Shown: positions 18,204 through 25,176 of the stretch, in pieces | Layout of the letters: every line of letters begins with the position of its first letter | Numbering within the stretch: the first letter of the stretch is position 1 | From: an uncultured Lachnospiraceae bacterium | GTDB lineage: Bacteria; Bacillota; Clostridia; Lachnospirales; Lachnospiraceae | NCBI GenBank assembly: GCA_949840915.1 | Contig: CATKXY010000009.1 | Span: 47,701-111,700 of the forward strand | Direction of reading: 5' to 3' | DNA length: 64,000 nucleotides | Program-made: the position numbers and the translations under genes | Notes under the pieces: generated by a model | The model's input: the letters and a program-made list of their open reading frames with translations, nothing else | What the model was told of the DNA's origin: nothing | Database searches by the model: none

Positions 18204-18830
18204 TTATGGGGCTCTCAGGGAGCTCTTCGGATTCTCAGCCTCAAACTCAAATATACAGCGCTCGTACGCGTTGATCACATGAGTGTCCTGATATTTGTCA
18301 TACCGCTTAAAATTTCTCCCATAGGACAGGTGAACATGTCCGTGCAGAAAAAATTTGGGATGATATTTTTCAATCAGATTCCGAAAAATCTGAAATCCCT
18401 GATGGGGCAGATCCCTGCCGTCATTTAACTGATAGGCCGGCGCATGTGTTACCAGGATGTCAAATCCCCTCTTTTTAAATATTTGGAACCACAGCCTGGC
18501 CACTCTCGCCCGCATCTGCCACTCCGTATACTGATGGGTCCCCGGACTGTAGCGCATGGAACCGCCAAGTCCCAGGATCCGGATTCCTTTATACACATAA
18601 ATCTGATCTTCGATACAGACACAGCCCTCCGGCGGGGATTTTTCATACTTTCCATCGTGATTCCCGTGTATATACAATACCGGAACGGATGACAGCGTCA
18701 CCAAAAATGACAGATAATCTGAATCCAGATCGCCGCAGGAAATGATCAGATCAATTCCCTCGAGCTTGCTCTTATGAAAATAATCCCACAAATATTCGGA
18801 TTCTTTATCTGCGATCACCAGTATCTTCAT
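18204..18830 (-). CDS. Metallophosphoesterase family protein
   Basis: A 208-residue calcineurin-like phosphoesterase. Motifs in order: LVIADKES (motif I, which normally reads D-x-H; the His is missing), ISCGDLDSDYL, IHGNHDG, VTHAPAY and LHGHVHLSYG. Four of five motifs are intact, so metal binding and activity are likely, though the first site may be altered. The substrate is unknown. Its ATG at 18830 overlaps the stop of the upstream ParB-like/BMP gene (ATGA), which implies coupled translation and a functional link. Confidence 0.85.
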   Translation of the reverse strand: MKILVIADKESEYLWDYFHKSKLEGIDLIISCGDLDSDYLSFLVTLSSVPVLYIHGNHDGKYEKSPPEGCVCIEDQIYVYKGIRILGLGGSMRYSPGTHQYTEWQMRARVARLWFQIFKKRGFDILVTHAPAYQLNDGRDLPHQGFQIFRNLIEKYHPKFFLHGHVHLSYGRNFKRYDKYQDTHVINAYERCIFEFEAENPKSSLRAP

Positions 18831-20755
18831 GATGTAAGCTGACCTTCCTTTTTCTTCACACCCTGCTGCTCTACCACGGGCGCTGCCTGCTCTTTCAGCT
18901 CTCCGCTGTCCGGAATGGAGCCGATGACATTCTCCGCAAGCCAGTCCATGGTCATGATCTCCTCCGGCGACAGGCTTCCTTCCGGATCTTCAGTCACCGC
19001 ACCGTTCTGCGCATATAAAATACCCGAAAACGGATTGAAAGCCTCGGTGCATATGGCCGTTTTCAACAGACCCGACAGGCGTTTCTGACCAATGGGCAGA
19101 TGCTTGGAGAACACCACATCCACAACTCCCTCCGACATTCCCCACCAGTAATTGATCGCTTTTTTGCCCGCCAGATCATCATCGTACTTCCATGTCCCGT
19201 CCAGTATTGTCAGAATCAGCTGTTCATAAAACTTGCCCCAATGCCAAAGCGGCATGGCTAAATTTTTAGATCCCTCCTGACCGATGTGATACAGTCCAAA
19301 ATACCGGGAGGCCTCCTCCGGAACCGTCATATCTCTGCCGGAAACACAGGAAACTCCCATTTCTCCGATCTTCTGTTCAATATCCATCTCTTTTTTTGCA
19401 GACCATTCCAGATAGACTTTTGCCCTGGGATTTGTCAGCTTGGCCCCCAGTGCAAACGCATTGATGTTAGCGATAGATCCGTAGATCGGATAATCCGCGA
19501 TATAGGCCAGCCTGTTGTTGTCAGCCATCGCTCCCGCAATAGCCCCCATCAGAAATTTTGCCTCATACATACGGGAATAATACGTCCGGATATACCTGTG
19601 GGAAGTATTTAAGGAACAGTTTAGTATCCGGACTTTGGGATTTTCAATTGCAGCCTTCACGCTTGCCTGCGCAAAGGGAGGCGTTGTGGTAAAGATCAGA
19701 TCGCAGCCTGAATTCACAGCGTCCTCAAGCAGGCCGTCCACGTTTTCCCTGGTTCCGTTCTCGTAACTCACCGTATGTACTTCCTCCGGGAAGGTCTGTT
19801 CCAAATGCAGTCTTCCGAGCTCATGGGCATAGGTCCACGCACTGGTCCCGGGGGTCTTTTCGTAGATAAACGCTATCTGCAGTTTTCGTGCGGCCGGGGC
19901 AGACAGATGCAGGATATCAAACAGAGACTTCTTTTTCTGATTGGGTTTCATCTGCAGATCGATCTCCGAGTTCTCCCCCATAAGCACAAACTCTTCCCAG
20001 CTCTTAGCCACCAGCTGATGGATCTCGTCAGTGGTCTTGTCATCTATCGTGTCATAACCATGCAGCGTGATAAATGCCAGAAATGCGTCTCCCGGCGTGA
20101 TATTCAGCTTATCTCCGCCCTTGGCGCGGTATTCGGAGGCAAACCAGGTGTACATGGAACTGAATTTCATCAATTCCTCATCCGTCCACATTTCCCCCGG
20201 CTCCTTTCCCACCGCTTCCTGCAGCTTTGCAAAGGAACCCTCCTGGGTAAACCAGATATAGTTGATGGGCGCAGCGCGGTAAAAGTCCAGGAATTCATAG
20301 TATATCTTATTTTCCTTTTCCTCGGTGCGCTTGGGTATCACACGGATGACATTCCCGGGAATCGACACCGCCCCGCTGTATTTCATAACGCTGACTCTTT
20401 TGTTTCCCTCTGAAACATAAAATTTATTCATATATTCATAGGCCTTGATGGGCTCGCGAATACCCTCTTCCACATGGGAATCCAGAAGCTGAGCCCACTT
20501 ATAGGAAAACTCCGTATCCTCTCCCAGAAGAGGCATAAAATTTCCCGCAAAAGAACTGCTTCTCGCAACAGTCTTGGTTCCCACGATCTGCTCTATGGGG
20601 ATCTGTACGAGACCGATGGACACCTCCGAATAGGCAGTCCGGTCCGGTAAAATATCATCCAGCACCTGCAGGATCGGCTTCTCTCCCTTAAGCATCCTTG
20701 TCTGATAGTCCTTTTTTCCTGATTTCAATGCTTTCCTGTATTCTTCTCTTCCCAT
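18827..20755 (-). CDS. Cytoplasmic BMP-family (PF02608-like) binding protein with N-terminal ParB-like domain
   Basis: Start ATG 20755 (MGREEYRKALK) is chosen because AGGAGG lies 5 bases upstream; the track's start at 20803 lies on the -10 box. The 642-residue protein has no signal peptide or lipobox. Residues ~45-150 look like the ParB/sulfiredoxin fold (VQIPIEQIV, then IREPIKAYEYMNKFYVSEGNKRVSV). From ~290 a BMP-type periplasmic-binding domain is readable: KLQIAFIYEKTPGTSAWTY, DLIFTTTPPFAQAS, FLMGAIAGAMA, RLAYIADYP and FALGAKLTNP. BMP proteins normally bind nucleosides outside the cell; here the domain must act inside. A sensor or nucleotide-acting enzyme is possible, but no function is established. 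Overlaps the phosphoesterase gene. Confidence 0.8.
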   Translation of the reverse strand: MGREEYRKALKSGKKDYQTRMLKGEKPILQVLDDILPDRTAYSEVSIGLVQIPIEQIVGTKTVARSSSFAGNFMPLLGEDTEFSYKWAQLLDSHVEEGIREPIKAYEYMNKFYVSEGNKRVSVMKYSGAVSIPGNVIRVIPKRTEEKENKIYYEFLDFYRAAPINYIWFTQEGSFAKLQEAVGKEPGEMWTDEELMKFSSMYTWFASEYRAKGGDKLNITPGDAFLAFITLHGYDTIDDKTTDEIHQLVAKSWEEFVLMGENSEIDLQMKPNQKKKSLFDILHLSAPAARKLQIAFIYEKTPGTSAWTYAHELGRLHLEQTFPEEVHTVSYENGTRENVDGLLEDAVNSGCDLIFTTTPPFAQASVKAAIENPKVRILNCSLNTSHRYIRTYYSRMYEAKFLMGAIAGAMADNNRLAYIADYPIYGSIANINAFALGAKLTNPRAKVYLEWSAKKEMDIEQKIGEMGVSCVSGRDMTVPEEASRYFGLYHIGQEGSKNLAMPLWHWGKFYEQLILTILDGTWKYDDDLAGKKAINYWWGMSEGVVDVVFSKHLPIGQKRLSGLLKTAICTEAFNPFSGILYAQNGAVTEDPEGSLSPEEIMTMDWLAENVIGSIPDSGELKEQAAPVVEQQGVKKKEGQLTS

Positions 20756-20794
20756 TACATCCTCCTGTTTTACACCTTTTATGGTTTCATTCAT

Positions 20795-20824
20795 ATTATA
20801 CAATAAATCAAAATTTTATGCGAA
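20795..20824 (-). promoter_or_regulatory. Promoter of the ParB-like/BMP gene
   Basis: Minus strand TATAAT (20795-20800) with TTCGCA 18 bases upstream. The -10 is perfect, the -35 weak. It sits in the short (82-base) divergent gap with the ABC ATPase, so the two directions may be coregulated. Confidence 0.55.
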
Positions 20825-20837
20825 GAAAGGTCTGTGT

Positions 20838-21614
20838 ATGACTACCCCCTATATGCTCCGGCTACAAAATATCAATTATTCCTATCATACTCTGCACGGC
20901 GAGACCAATGTCCTCAAGGACTTGTCCTTCGACGTAAAGGAAGGGGAATTCGTGGCGGTGGTAGGTTCCAGCGGATGCGGTAAATCAACTCTTTTATCAA
21001 TTATCGCAGGACTTCTGTCGCCCGAGTCCGGCACCATTGCCGTGAACAACCCTGACGGCTCCCTTCACTATCCGAGAGTGGGTTACATGCTGCAGCACGA
21101 TCATCTGTTTGAGTGGCGCAGCGTCTACAAAAATGTGATCCTTGGGCTGGAAATCAACCATATGCTCACGCAAGAGCGGATCAATTATGTAAATCAGCTG
21201 CTGCAGGACTATGACCTCGAGCAGTTTCGCGGCAAACGCCCCGGAGAGCTCTCCGGCGGCATGAAGCAGCGGGCCGCTCTGATCCGCACCCTGGCTCTGG
21301 ATCCTCAGCTTCTGCTTCTGGATGAGCCCTTCAGCGCGCTGGACTATCAGACGAGGCTCTCCGTGTCGGCCGACATCTGCAGACTCATCCGCCGCACCGG
21401 CAAAACCATGCTTCTGATCACCCATGATCTATCGGAGGCCATCTCGCTGGCAGACCGTGTCATCGTTCTGAGCAGACGCCCGGCCACTGTAAAATGTGAG
21501 ATTCCCATTCATCTGACGCTGACAGACGACTCTCCTCTGGCGGCCAGAAATGCGCCGGAATTCAACAGTTATTTCAATCGATTATGGGAGGAGATCAAAA
21601 ATGGAGAACCTTAA
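20838..21614 (+). CDS. ABC transporter ATP-binding protein, NitT/TauT type
   Basis: Start ATG 20838 (MTTPYMLRLQNINYSYH) after GAAAGG. The 258-residue ATPase shows Walker A VGSSGCGKSTLL, signature ELSGGMKQRAAL, Walker B LLLLDEPFSALD and the His in ITHD. The LSGGMKQR form and DYQTR after the D-loop are typical of the nitrate/sulfonate/taurine/thiamine-precursor ATPases (TauB, SsuB, ThiZ). It overlaps the permease gene by 14 bases. No substrate-binding gene is adjacent, so the substrate cannot be named. Confidence 0.9.
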   Translation: MTTPYMLRLQNINYSYHTLHGETNVLKDLSFDVKEGEFVAVVGSSGCGKSTLLSIIAGLLSPESGTIAVNNPDGSLHYPRVGYMLQHDHLFEWRSVYKNVILGLEINHMLTQERINYVNQLLQDYDLEQFRGKRPGELSGGMKQRAALIRTLALDPQLLLLDEPFSALDYQTRLSVSADICRLIRRTGKTMLLITHDLSEAISLADRVIVLSRRPATVKCEIPIHLTLTDDSPLAARNAPEFNSYFNRLWEEIKNGEP

Positions 21615-22425
21615 AGTCAATACTCATGCGGAGCCCACAAAACAGGAGCTGTTCATGCGGCAGCATCTCAGACACCACAGGCAGATTGCTCTCCTGCGCC
21701 TGCTCCTGCTGGTGCTTTTTTTGATTGTCTGGGAGGTAAGCGCCCGCACCGGAGTTATCGACAGCTTCTTCTTTTCCAGTCCCTGTAAGGTAATGCTGCT
21801 TCTGTGGGAGATGTGCAAAGATTACAGTATTTTCGGGCATGTAGGCATCACCCTGTTCGAGACCTTAGTCAGCTTCCTGCTGGTATTTCTGGTGAGTCTC
21901 GTCACCGCTACTCTGTTGTGGTACTCGCAGAAGCTGTCGGAGATACTGGAGCCCTATCTCGTGGTTTTGAACAGTCTGCCCAAATCGGCTCTGGCTCCTC
22001 TCTTTATCGTCTGGCTGGGTACCGGGACCAAGACCATCATTGTGGCCGGCATCTCCGTGGCGGTATTTGGTTCCATCATAAGCTTTTACACTGCGTTCAG
22101 GCAATGTGACCCTGAGAAGATCACTCTGATCTACACCCTCGGCGGAAGCAGACGGGATGCATTCCATAAGGTAGTCCTGCCCGCATCCGTTCCGCTGCTC
22201 TTAAGCACCACCAAAGTCAATATCGGCCTGGCCCTGGTGGGCGTAATTATCGGAGAGTTCCTGGCTGCCAGAAGAGGTCTGGGATATCTGATCATCTATG
22301 GCTCACAGGTATTCCAGCTCAATCTTGTGATCCTAAACGTATTGCTTCTGTGCATTATTGCCATGGGATTTTACAAGGGCATTCAGATGATTGAGCATCA
22401 CATCCGAAAAAAGATGCAATTGTAA
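21601..22425 (+). CDS. ABC transporter permease, NitT/TauT (SsuC/TauC) type
   Basis: Start ATG 21601, inside the end of the ATPase gene; 274 residues. Six hydrophobic segments are seen, beginning LLRLLLLVLFLIVWEVSA, and the EAA-like cytoplasmic loop reads IYTLGGSRRDAFHKVVLPASVPLLL, as in TauC/SsuC permeases. GEFLAARRGLGYLI near the end is also characteristic. Translation is probably coupled to the ATPase. The gene ends before the tRNA terminator region on the opposite strand; it has no clear terminator of its own. Confidence 0.9.
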   Translation: MENLKVNTHAEPTKQELFMRQHLRHHRQIALLRLLLLVLFLIVWEVSARTGVIDSFFFSSPCKVMLLLWEMCKDYSIFGHVGITLFETLVSFLLVFLVSLVTATLLWYSQKLSEILEPYLVVLNSLPKSALAPLFIVWLGTGTKTIIVAGISVAVFGSIISFYTAFRQCDPEKITLIYTLGGSRRDAFHKVVLPASVPLLLSTTKVNIGLALVGVIIGEFLAARRGLGYLIIYGSQVFQLNLVILNVLLLCIIAMGFYKGIQMIEHHIRKKMQL

Positions 22426-22462
22426 AAGACTGAAAATTCCCGCAGACAAAGCTGTCCGCGGG
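22424..22462 (-). terminator. Rho-independent terminator of tRNA-Thr
   Basis: On the minus strand CCCGCGGACA pairs with TGTCTGCGGG (10 pairs, one G-U), loop of 4, followed by AATTTTCAGTCTTTT. It lies 19 bases past the tRNA 3' end. The stem may also mark the end of the plus-strand permease transcript. Confidence 0.75.
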
Positions 22463-22481
22463 AACCATACATACCCTGTAA

Positions 22482-22554
22482 AGCTGAAAATGGGACTCGA
22501 ACCCACGACCCCTTCATTACGAGTGAAGTGCTCTACCAACTGAGCTATTTCAGC
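22482..22554 (-). tRNA. tRNA-Thr (anticodon CGT)
   Basis: Minus strand GCTGAAATAGCTCAGTTGGT is the 5' end. The acceptor stem GCTGAAA/TTTCAGC is perfect (7 bp). The D-arm has AGCTCAGTTGG, the anticodon stem CTTCA/TGAAG frames loop CTCGTAA (anticodon CGT, reads ACG), and the T-arm has GGGTTCGAGTCCC. The CCA end is not encoded. It stands alone, with its own terminator. Confidence 0.95.
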
Positions 22555-22651
22555 ACATGGCGCGCCCAGGCGCAACCAACAAACTATATTATAATCGGTA
22601 TTTTGTATTTTTGCAACAAAAAATTTAATTTATGGTCAAATATTCCCTTTT

Positions 22652-23674
22652 CTATATGGTCTTCTTCCTGGACATCCGCAGATATTCCATAGCTGTCTGA
22701 AGCGGTATACTCAGCTTATTCTGCAGTTTTTCCAGAATCGCGTCCTCAGAGAGGCCGTACTCCATGCCCATCTCTATAATTCCTTCTGCTTTACCCTCTG
22801 CTTTACCCTCTGCCATTCCCTCCGCCTTGCCTTCTGCTCTTCCCTCTTCCTTCCAGTCCCGTCTCATTTCCTCTACCGCCAGACACATATTGCACTCTCC
22901 TTTTGTAAATATATCCGTTTTCTTTAAGATATCCACACTGTCCGTCATAACCGCCATAGTCTCCGCCGTCTCCGGTGTCAAATGGGAAAACGCCTCCCCG
23001 CTCCACAGCCTTATCAATCCATCTTTATCCTGCCGCAGCTGCAGCACCGCCAAAAGCAATTTTAAATCTGTGCCAAAACATGTGAGATCATGCTTCTCTC
23101 CCGCACAAAACAGCGTCATTCCGTAATCATGAAATAAATCCTGCCAGCCATCGGCATCTTTTCCGAACCGCATCATGTCCTTCAGGCTTCTCGGCCCGTT
23201 CCAGGGTTCTGTTCCATGATAAAAACAGATCGTATAGACAGGACTGAGTTTATCCTCCTGTCTCAGCCGTTTTATCCAGTTCCCCGCAGACCGCCCCTGC
23301 ATTTCCATCGCCGCTCTCCTGCGGCTTATGATATCCCGTATCTGCCGTCCATACTCCATCTGGTCATAACGCATGATGCGCCAAGGCATTGCGTAGTCGA
23401 TGGCATTTTGATTCTCAACCGCCGTAATGATAAAACTCTCTCCTGTTCTCATCCTTTTTCGGATATCCCGAACGCTCCCCTCATACCGGAGCTGTTCTCC
23501 GGCCTTCGCCTGAAAAACGGCATCCGAAAAAACATCCACACAGCGCTCCGAGGCATCCTCCAGCAGTTCCCCCCGCACCACCGGCCTGCCGTCAAAGAGT
23601 ACGGCATTAAACAGATCCGCAAACCTCTCGTTGTCCGACAGGTAGCGGTACATCGCATCGTCGTATTTTCCCAT
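22652..23674 (-). CDS. Rpn/PD-(D/E)XK family nuclease-transposase-like protein
   Basis: A 340-residue protein opening MGKYDDAMYRYLSDNERFADLFNAVLFDG, the usual start of Rpn-type (recombination-promoting nuclease/putative transposase) proteins of Clostridia. The nuclease core reads SFIITAVENQNAIDYAMPWRIMRYD: ENQ stands at the position of the E-x-K or E-x-Q motif. The C-terminal third ends in an Ala-Glu-Gly-Lys repeat array (EGRAEGKAEGMAEGKAEG), common in this family and encoded by 12-bp repeats. AGGAGG lies before ATG 23674. Such proteins cleave DNA and promote RecA-independent recombination in E. coli; the role here is not known. Confidence 0.8.
   Translation of the reverse strand: MGKYDDAMYRYLSDNERFADLFNAVLFDGRPVVRGELLEDASERCVDVFSDAVFQAKAGEQLRYEGSVRDIRKRMRTGESFIITAVENQNAIDYAMPWRIMRYDQMEYGRQIRDIISRRRAAMEMQGRSAGNWIKRLRQEDKLSPVYTICFYHGTEPWNGPRSLKDMMRFGKDADGWQDLFHDYGMTLFCAGEKHDLTCFGTDLKLLLAVLQLRQDKDGLIRLWSGEAFSHLTPETAETMAVMTDSVDILKKTDIFTKGECNMCLAVEEMRRDWKEEGRAEGKAEGMAEGKAEGKAEGIIEMGMEYGLSEDAILEKLQNKLSIPLQTAMEYLRMSRKKTI
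22782..22850 (-). repeat. 12-bp tandem repeats coding Ala-Glu-Gly-Lys/Arg/Met in the Rpn gene
   Basis: Imperfect 12-base units (TTTACCCTCTGC type on the plus strand) occur about six times in frame. Two adjacent units are identical. Because the unit is a multiple of three, slippage would alter protein length without a frameshift. Confidence 0.8.
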
Positions 23675-23974
23675 AATCCTCCTGTCTGCAGAGGACTCGT
23701 CAAGCGCCAGCCCTCCGCCACTGTCCCTATTTACCTGATACTTCGTTTAAGTGGAAAAAGGCATCCTTGCCGCGGCAGAACTGCCGTAGAAAATCCAGAA
23801 TATTTTCAACACGATTTTATGTTTTGTAAAATCATTTTAATGCATTTCAGCCCCACTGTCAAGTGCCGGCACAAATTTGTGATTGTTTCATGGCTCAATT
23901 TGATACATGAGTCCCCGACACAAGTATGATACCTGCGCCGGAGGCTGACCTCTTTGTATGATATTCTCAATATT
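23675..23974. other. 300-base gene-free stretch: Rpn leader and promoter
   Basis: Holds a strong promoter (23834-23862) and a ~150-base leader for the Rpn gene. In the leader CGGCAGTTCTGCCG forms a 6-bp hairpin, and GGCA-AGGA-TGCC followed by TTTTT could form a short alternative stem. A 21-codon GTG-started reading frame overlaps it but has no ribosome binding site. Nothing else was recognised. Confidence 0.5.
23834..23862 (-). promoter_or_regulatory. Strong sigma-A promoter of the Rpn gene
   Basis: Minus strand TTGACA, exactly 17 bases, TAAAAT. Transcription would begin near 23827, about 150 bases before the Rpn start codon. Confidence 0.75.
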
Positions 23975-24301
23975 CTAATCTTTCCAGAACTTAAGCAGCA
24001 CATCAAGAGGTTTTGCCGTGATCTTGAATTTAACCGTCTTAGTTCCGCCGTAATCGTTCAGACCTTTGAAGGTCACAGTTGCAGAGCCTTTCTTGGTGTT
24101 GTTCCGGTAACTGCCCGGCACAGGTGTTATGGTAATCTTTGTCTCCTTCCGATCCGTCCCAAGAGGAGTACTCCTCTCGGGAATGCTCTTCTGCGGATAC
24201 CCCGGGTTCTGCCGCCTGTACGAATATTCCCGTCTCCGGTACCCAGACATTGCCAAACGCCAATGACACGCAGAGCACATTTTAGGAAGCATTCGTATCA
24301 T
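23975..24301 (-). pseudogene. Remnant of a secreted repeat protein: signal-peptide fragment plus one C-terminal half-repeat
   Basis: Two minus-strand frames carry parts of one decayed gene. The frame ending at 24039 reads LCVSLAFGNVWVPETGIFVQAAEPG, a typical secretion signal, but a TAA lies directly upstream and no start remains. The frame ending at 23975 reads NNTKKGSATVTFKGLNDYGG then TKTVKFKITAKPLD, which matches the second half of the C-terminal repeats of the large secreted protein at 38436-44837. The middle of the gene is deleted and the two ends are out of frame. The reading as a 108-residue ORF in the track is therefore not a real protein. Confidence 0.75.
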
Positions 24302-24321
24302 CCTCTGCGGCTGTGGCTCCC

Positions 24322-25176
24322 TTACTTATCCGCTCCGCGCAGATGCACATCCAATTGATTGAACGGAATCTCAATCTCCGCCTCATCCAGTACATATTTG
24401 CAATTTTCTGTGATACGCCATTTTCCTTCCCAGAACTCTTCATTTGTGAACCAGCACCGAAGGTTTAAGAATACGGCGGACTCTCCCAGTTCTTCCACAA
24501 ATACATTGATATCCTTGCTCTTTAAAACCTTATCGTCCTCCCTGAGCATTTGAAGCAAAACATCCTTTGCCTTTTTCAGGTCAGCCCCGTAAGCGATCCC
24601 TACCTTCACATCCGCCCGCCGGCAATGTCTTGTGGTGACATTCACAATACTGTTGTTGGCCAGAGCACCGTTTGGCAGGATAATTTCCCGGTTGTCGGGT
24701 GTCACCAGCTTCGTATAAAAAATCTGGATCTCCGAGACCTCGCCCTCCTTACCCGAAGCACCCTCCACGATATAATCCCCCACCTTAAACGGCTTTAAGA
24801 GCAGGATCAGCACGCCTCCGGCCAGATTGGAAAGACTTCCCTGAACCGCCAGACCGATGGCCACGCCGGCGCTTCCCAGAAGGGCGACAATGCTTGCCGC
24901 GTCCACACCAAAGGAGGATGCGATCATAAAGGCCAGAACCACATACAGAGCGGCCTTCAGGAAGGAATCCGCAAACTGTACCACACCCACATCAGCCTTC
25001 GCTCTCTCCATCCCCCGGTGTACTGCTCTGCGAATAAATTTAATGACCTGCGAACCGATAATAAAACAAATCACGGCGAAGAGTACACGTCCGCCTAAAT
25101 TCAAAGCTTTCTCACCCAGGCTGTTCAGCATGGTCTCGATCAGAACCGGATCCGGCTTCAGCCCGAAGCGGCTCAT
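24322..25176 (-). CDS. mscS: Small-conductance mechanosensitive channel, MscS family
   Basis: A 284-residue protein with three membrane segments; the third, lining the pore, is the Gly/Ala-rich ALLGSAGVAIGLAVQGSLSNLAGGVLILLLKPF. The beta domain follows (GDYIVEGASGKEGEVSEIQIFYTKLVTPDNREIILPNG) and the C-terminal alpha/beta part is complete. It opens under membrane tension to release solutes during osmotic downshock. Its ATG overlaps the glgB stop by 4 bases (ATGA), so it is translated from the glgB message. Confidence 0.94.
   Translation of the reverse strand: MSRFGLKPDPVLIETMLNSLGEKALNLGGRVLFAVICFIIGSQVIKFIRRAVHRGMERAKADVGVVQFADSFLKAALYVVLAFMIASSFGVDAASIVALLGSAGVAIGLAVQGSLSNLAGGVLILLLKPFKVGDYIVEGASGKEGEVSEIQIFYTKLVTPDNREIILPNGALANNSIVNVTTRHCRRADVKVGIAYGADLKKAKDVLLQMLREDDKVLKSKDINVFVEELGESAVFLNLRCWFTNEEFWEGKWRITENCKYVLDEAEIEIPFNQLDVHLRGADK

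Noticed and set aside
23975-24301. 108-residue ORF as a real gene
   Set aside because: Its first half reads as an out-of-frame version of a signal peptide; only the last ~45 residues match a known repeat, so it is a remnant.
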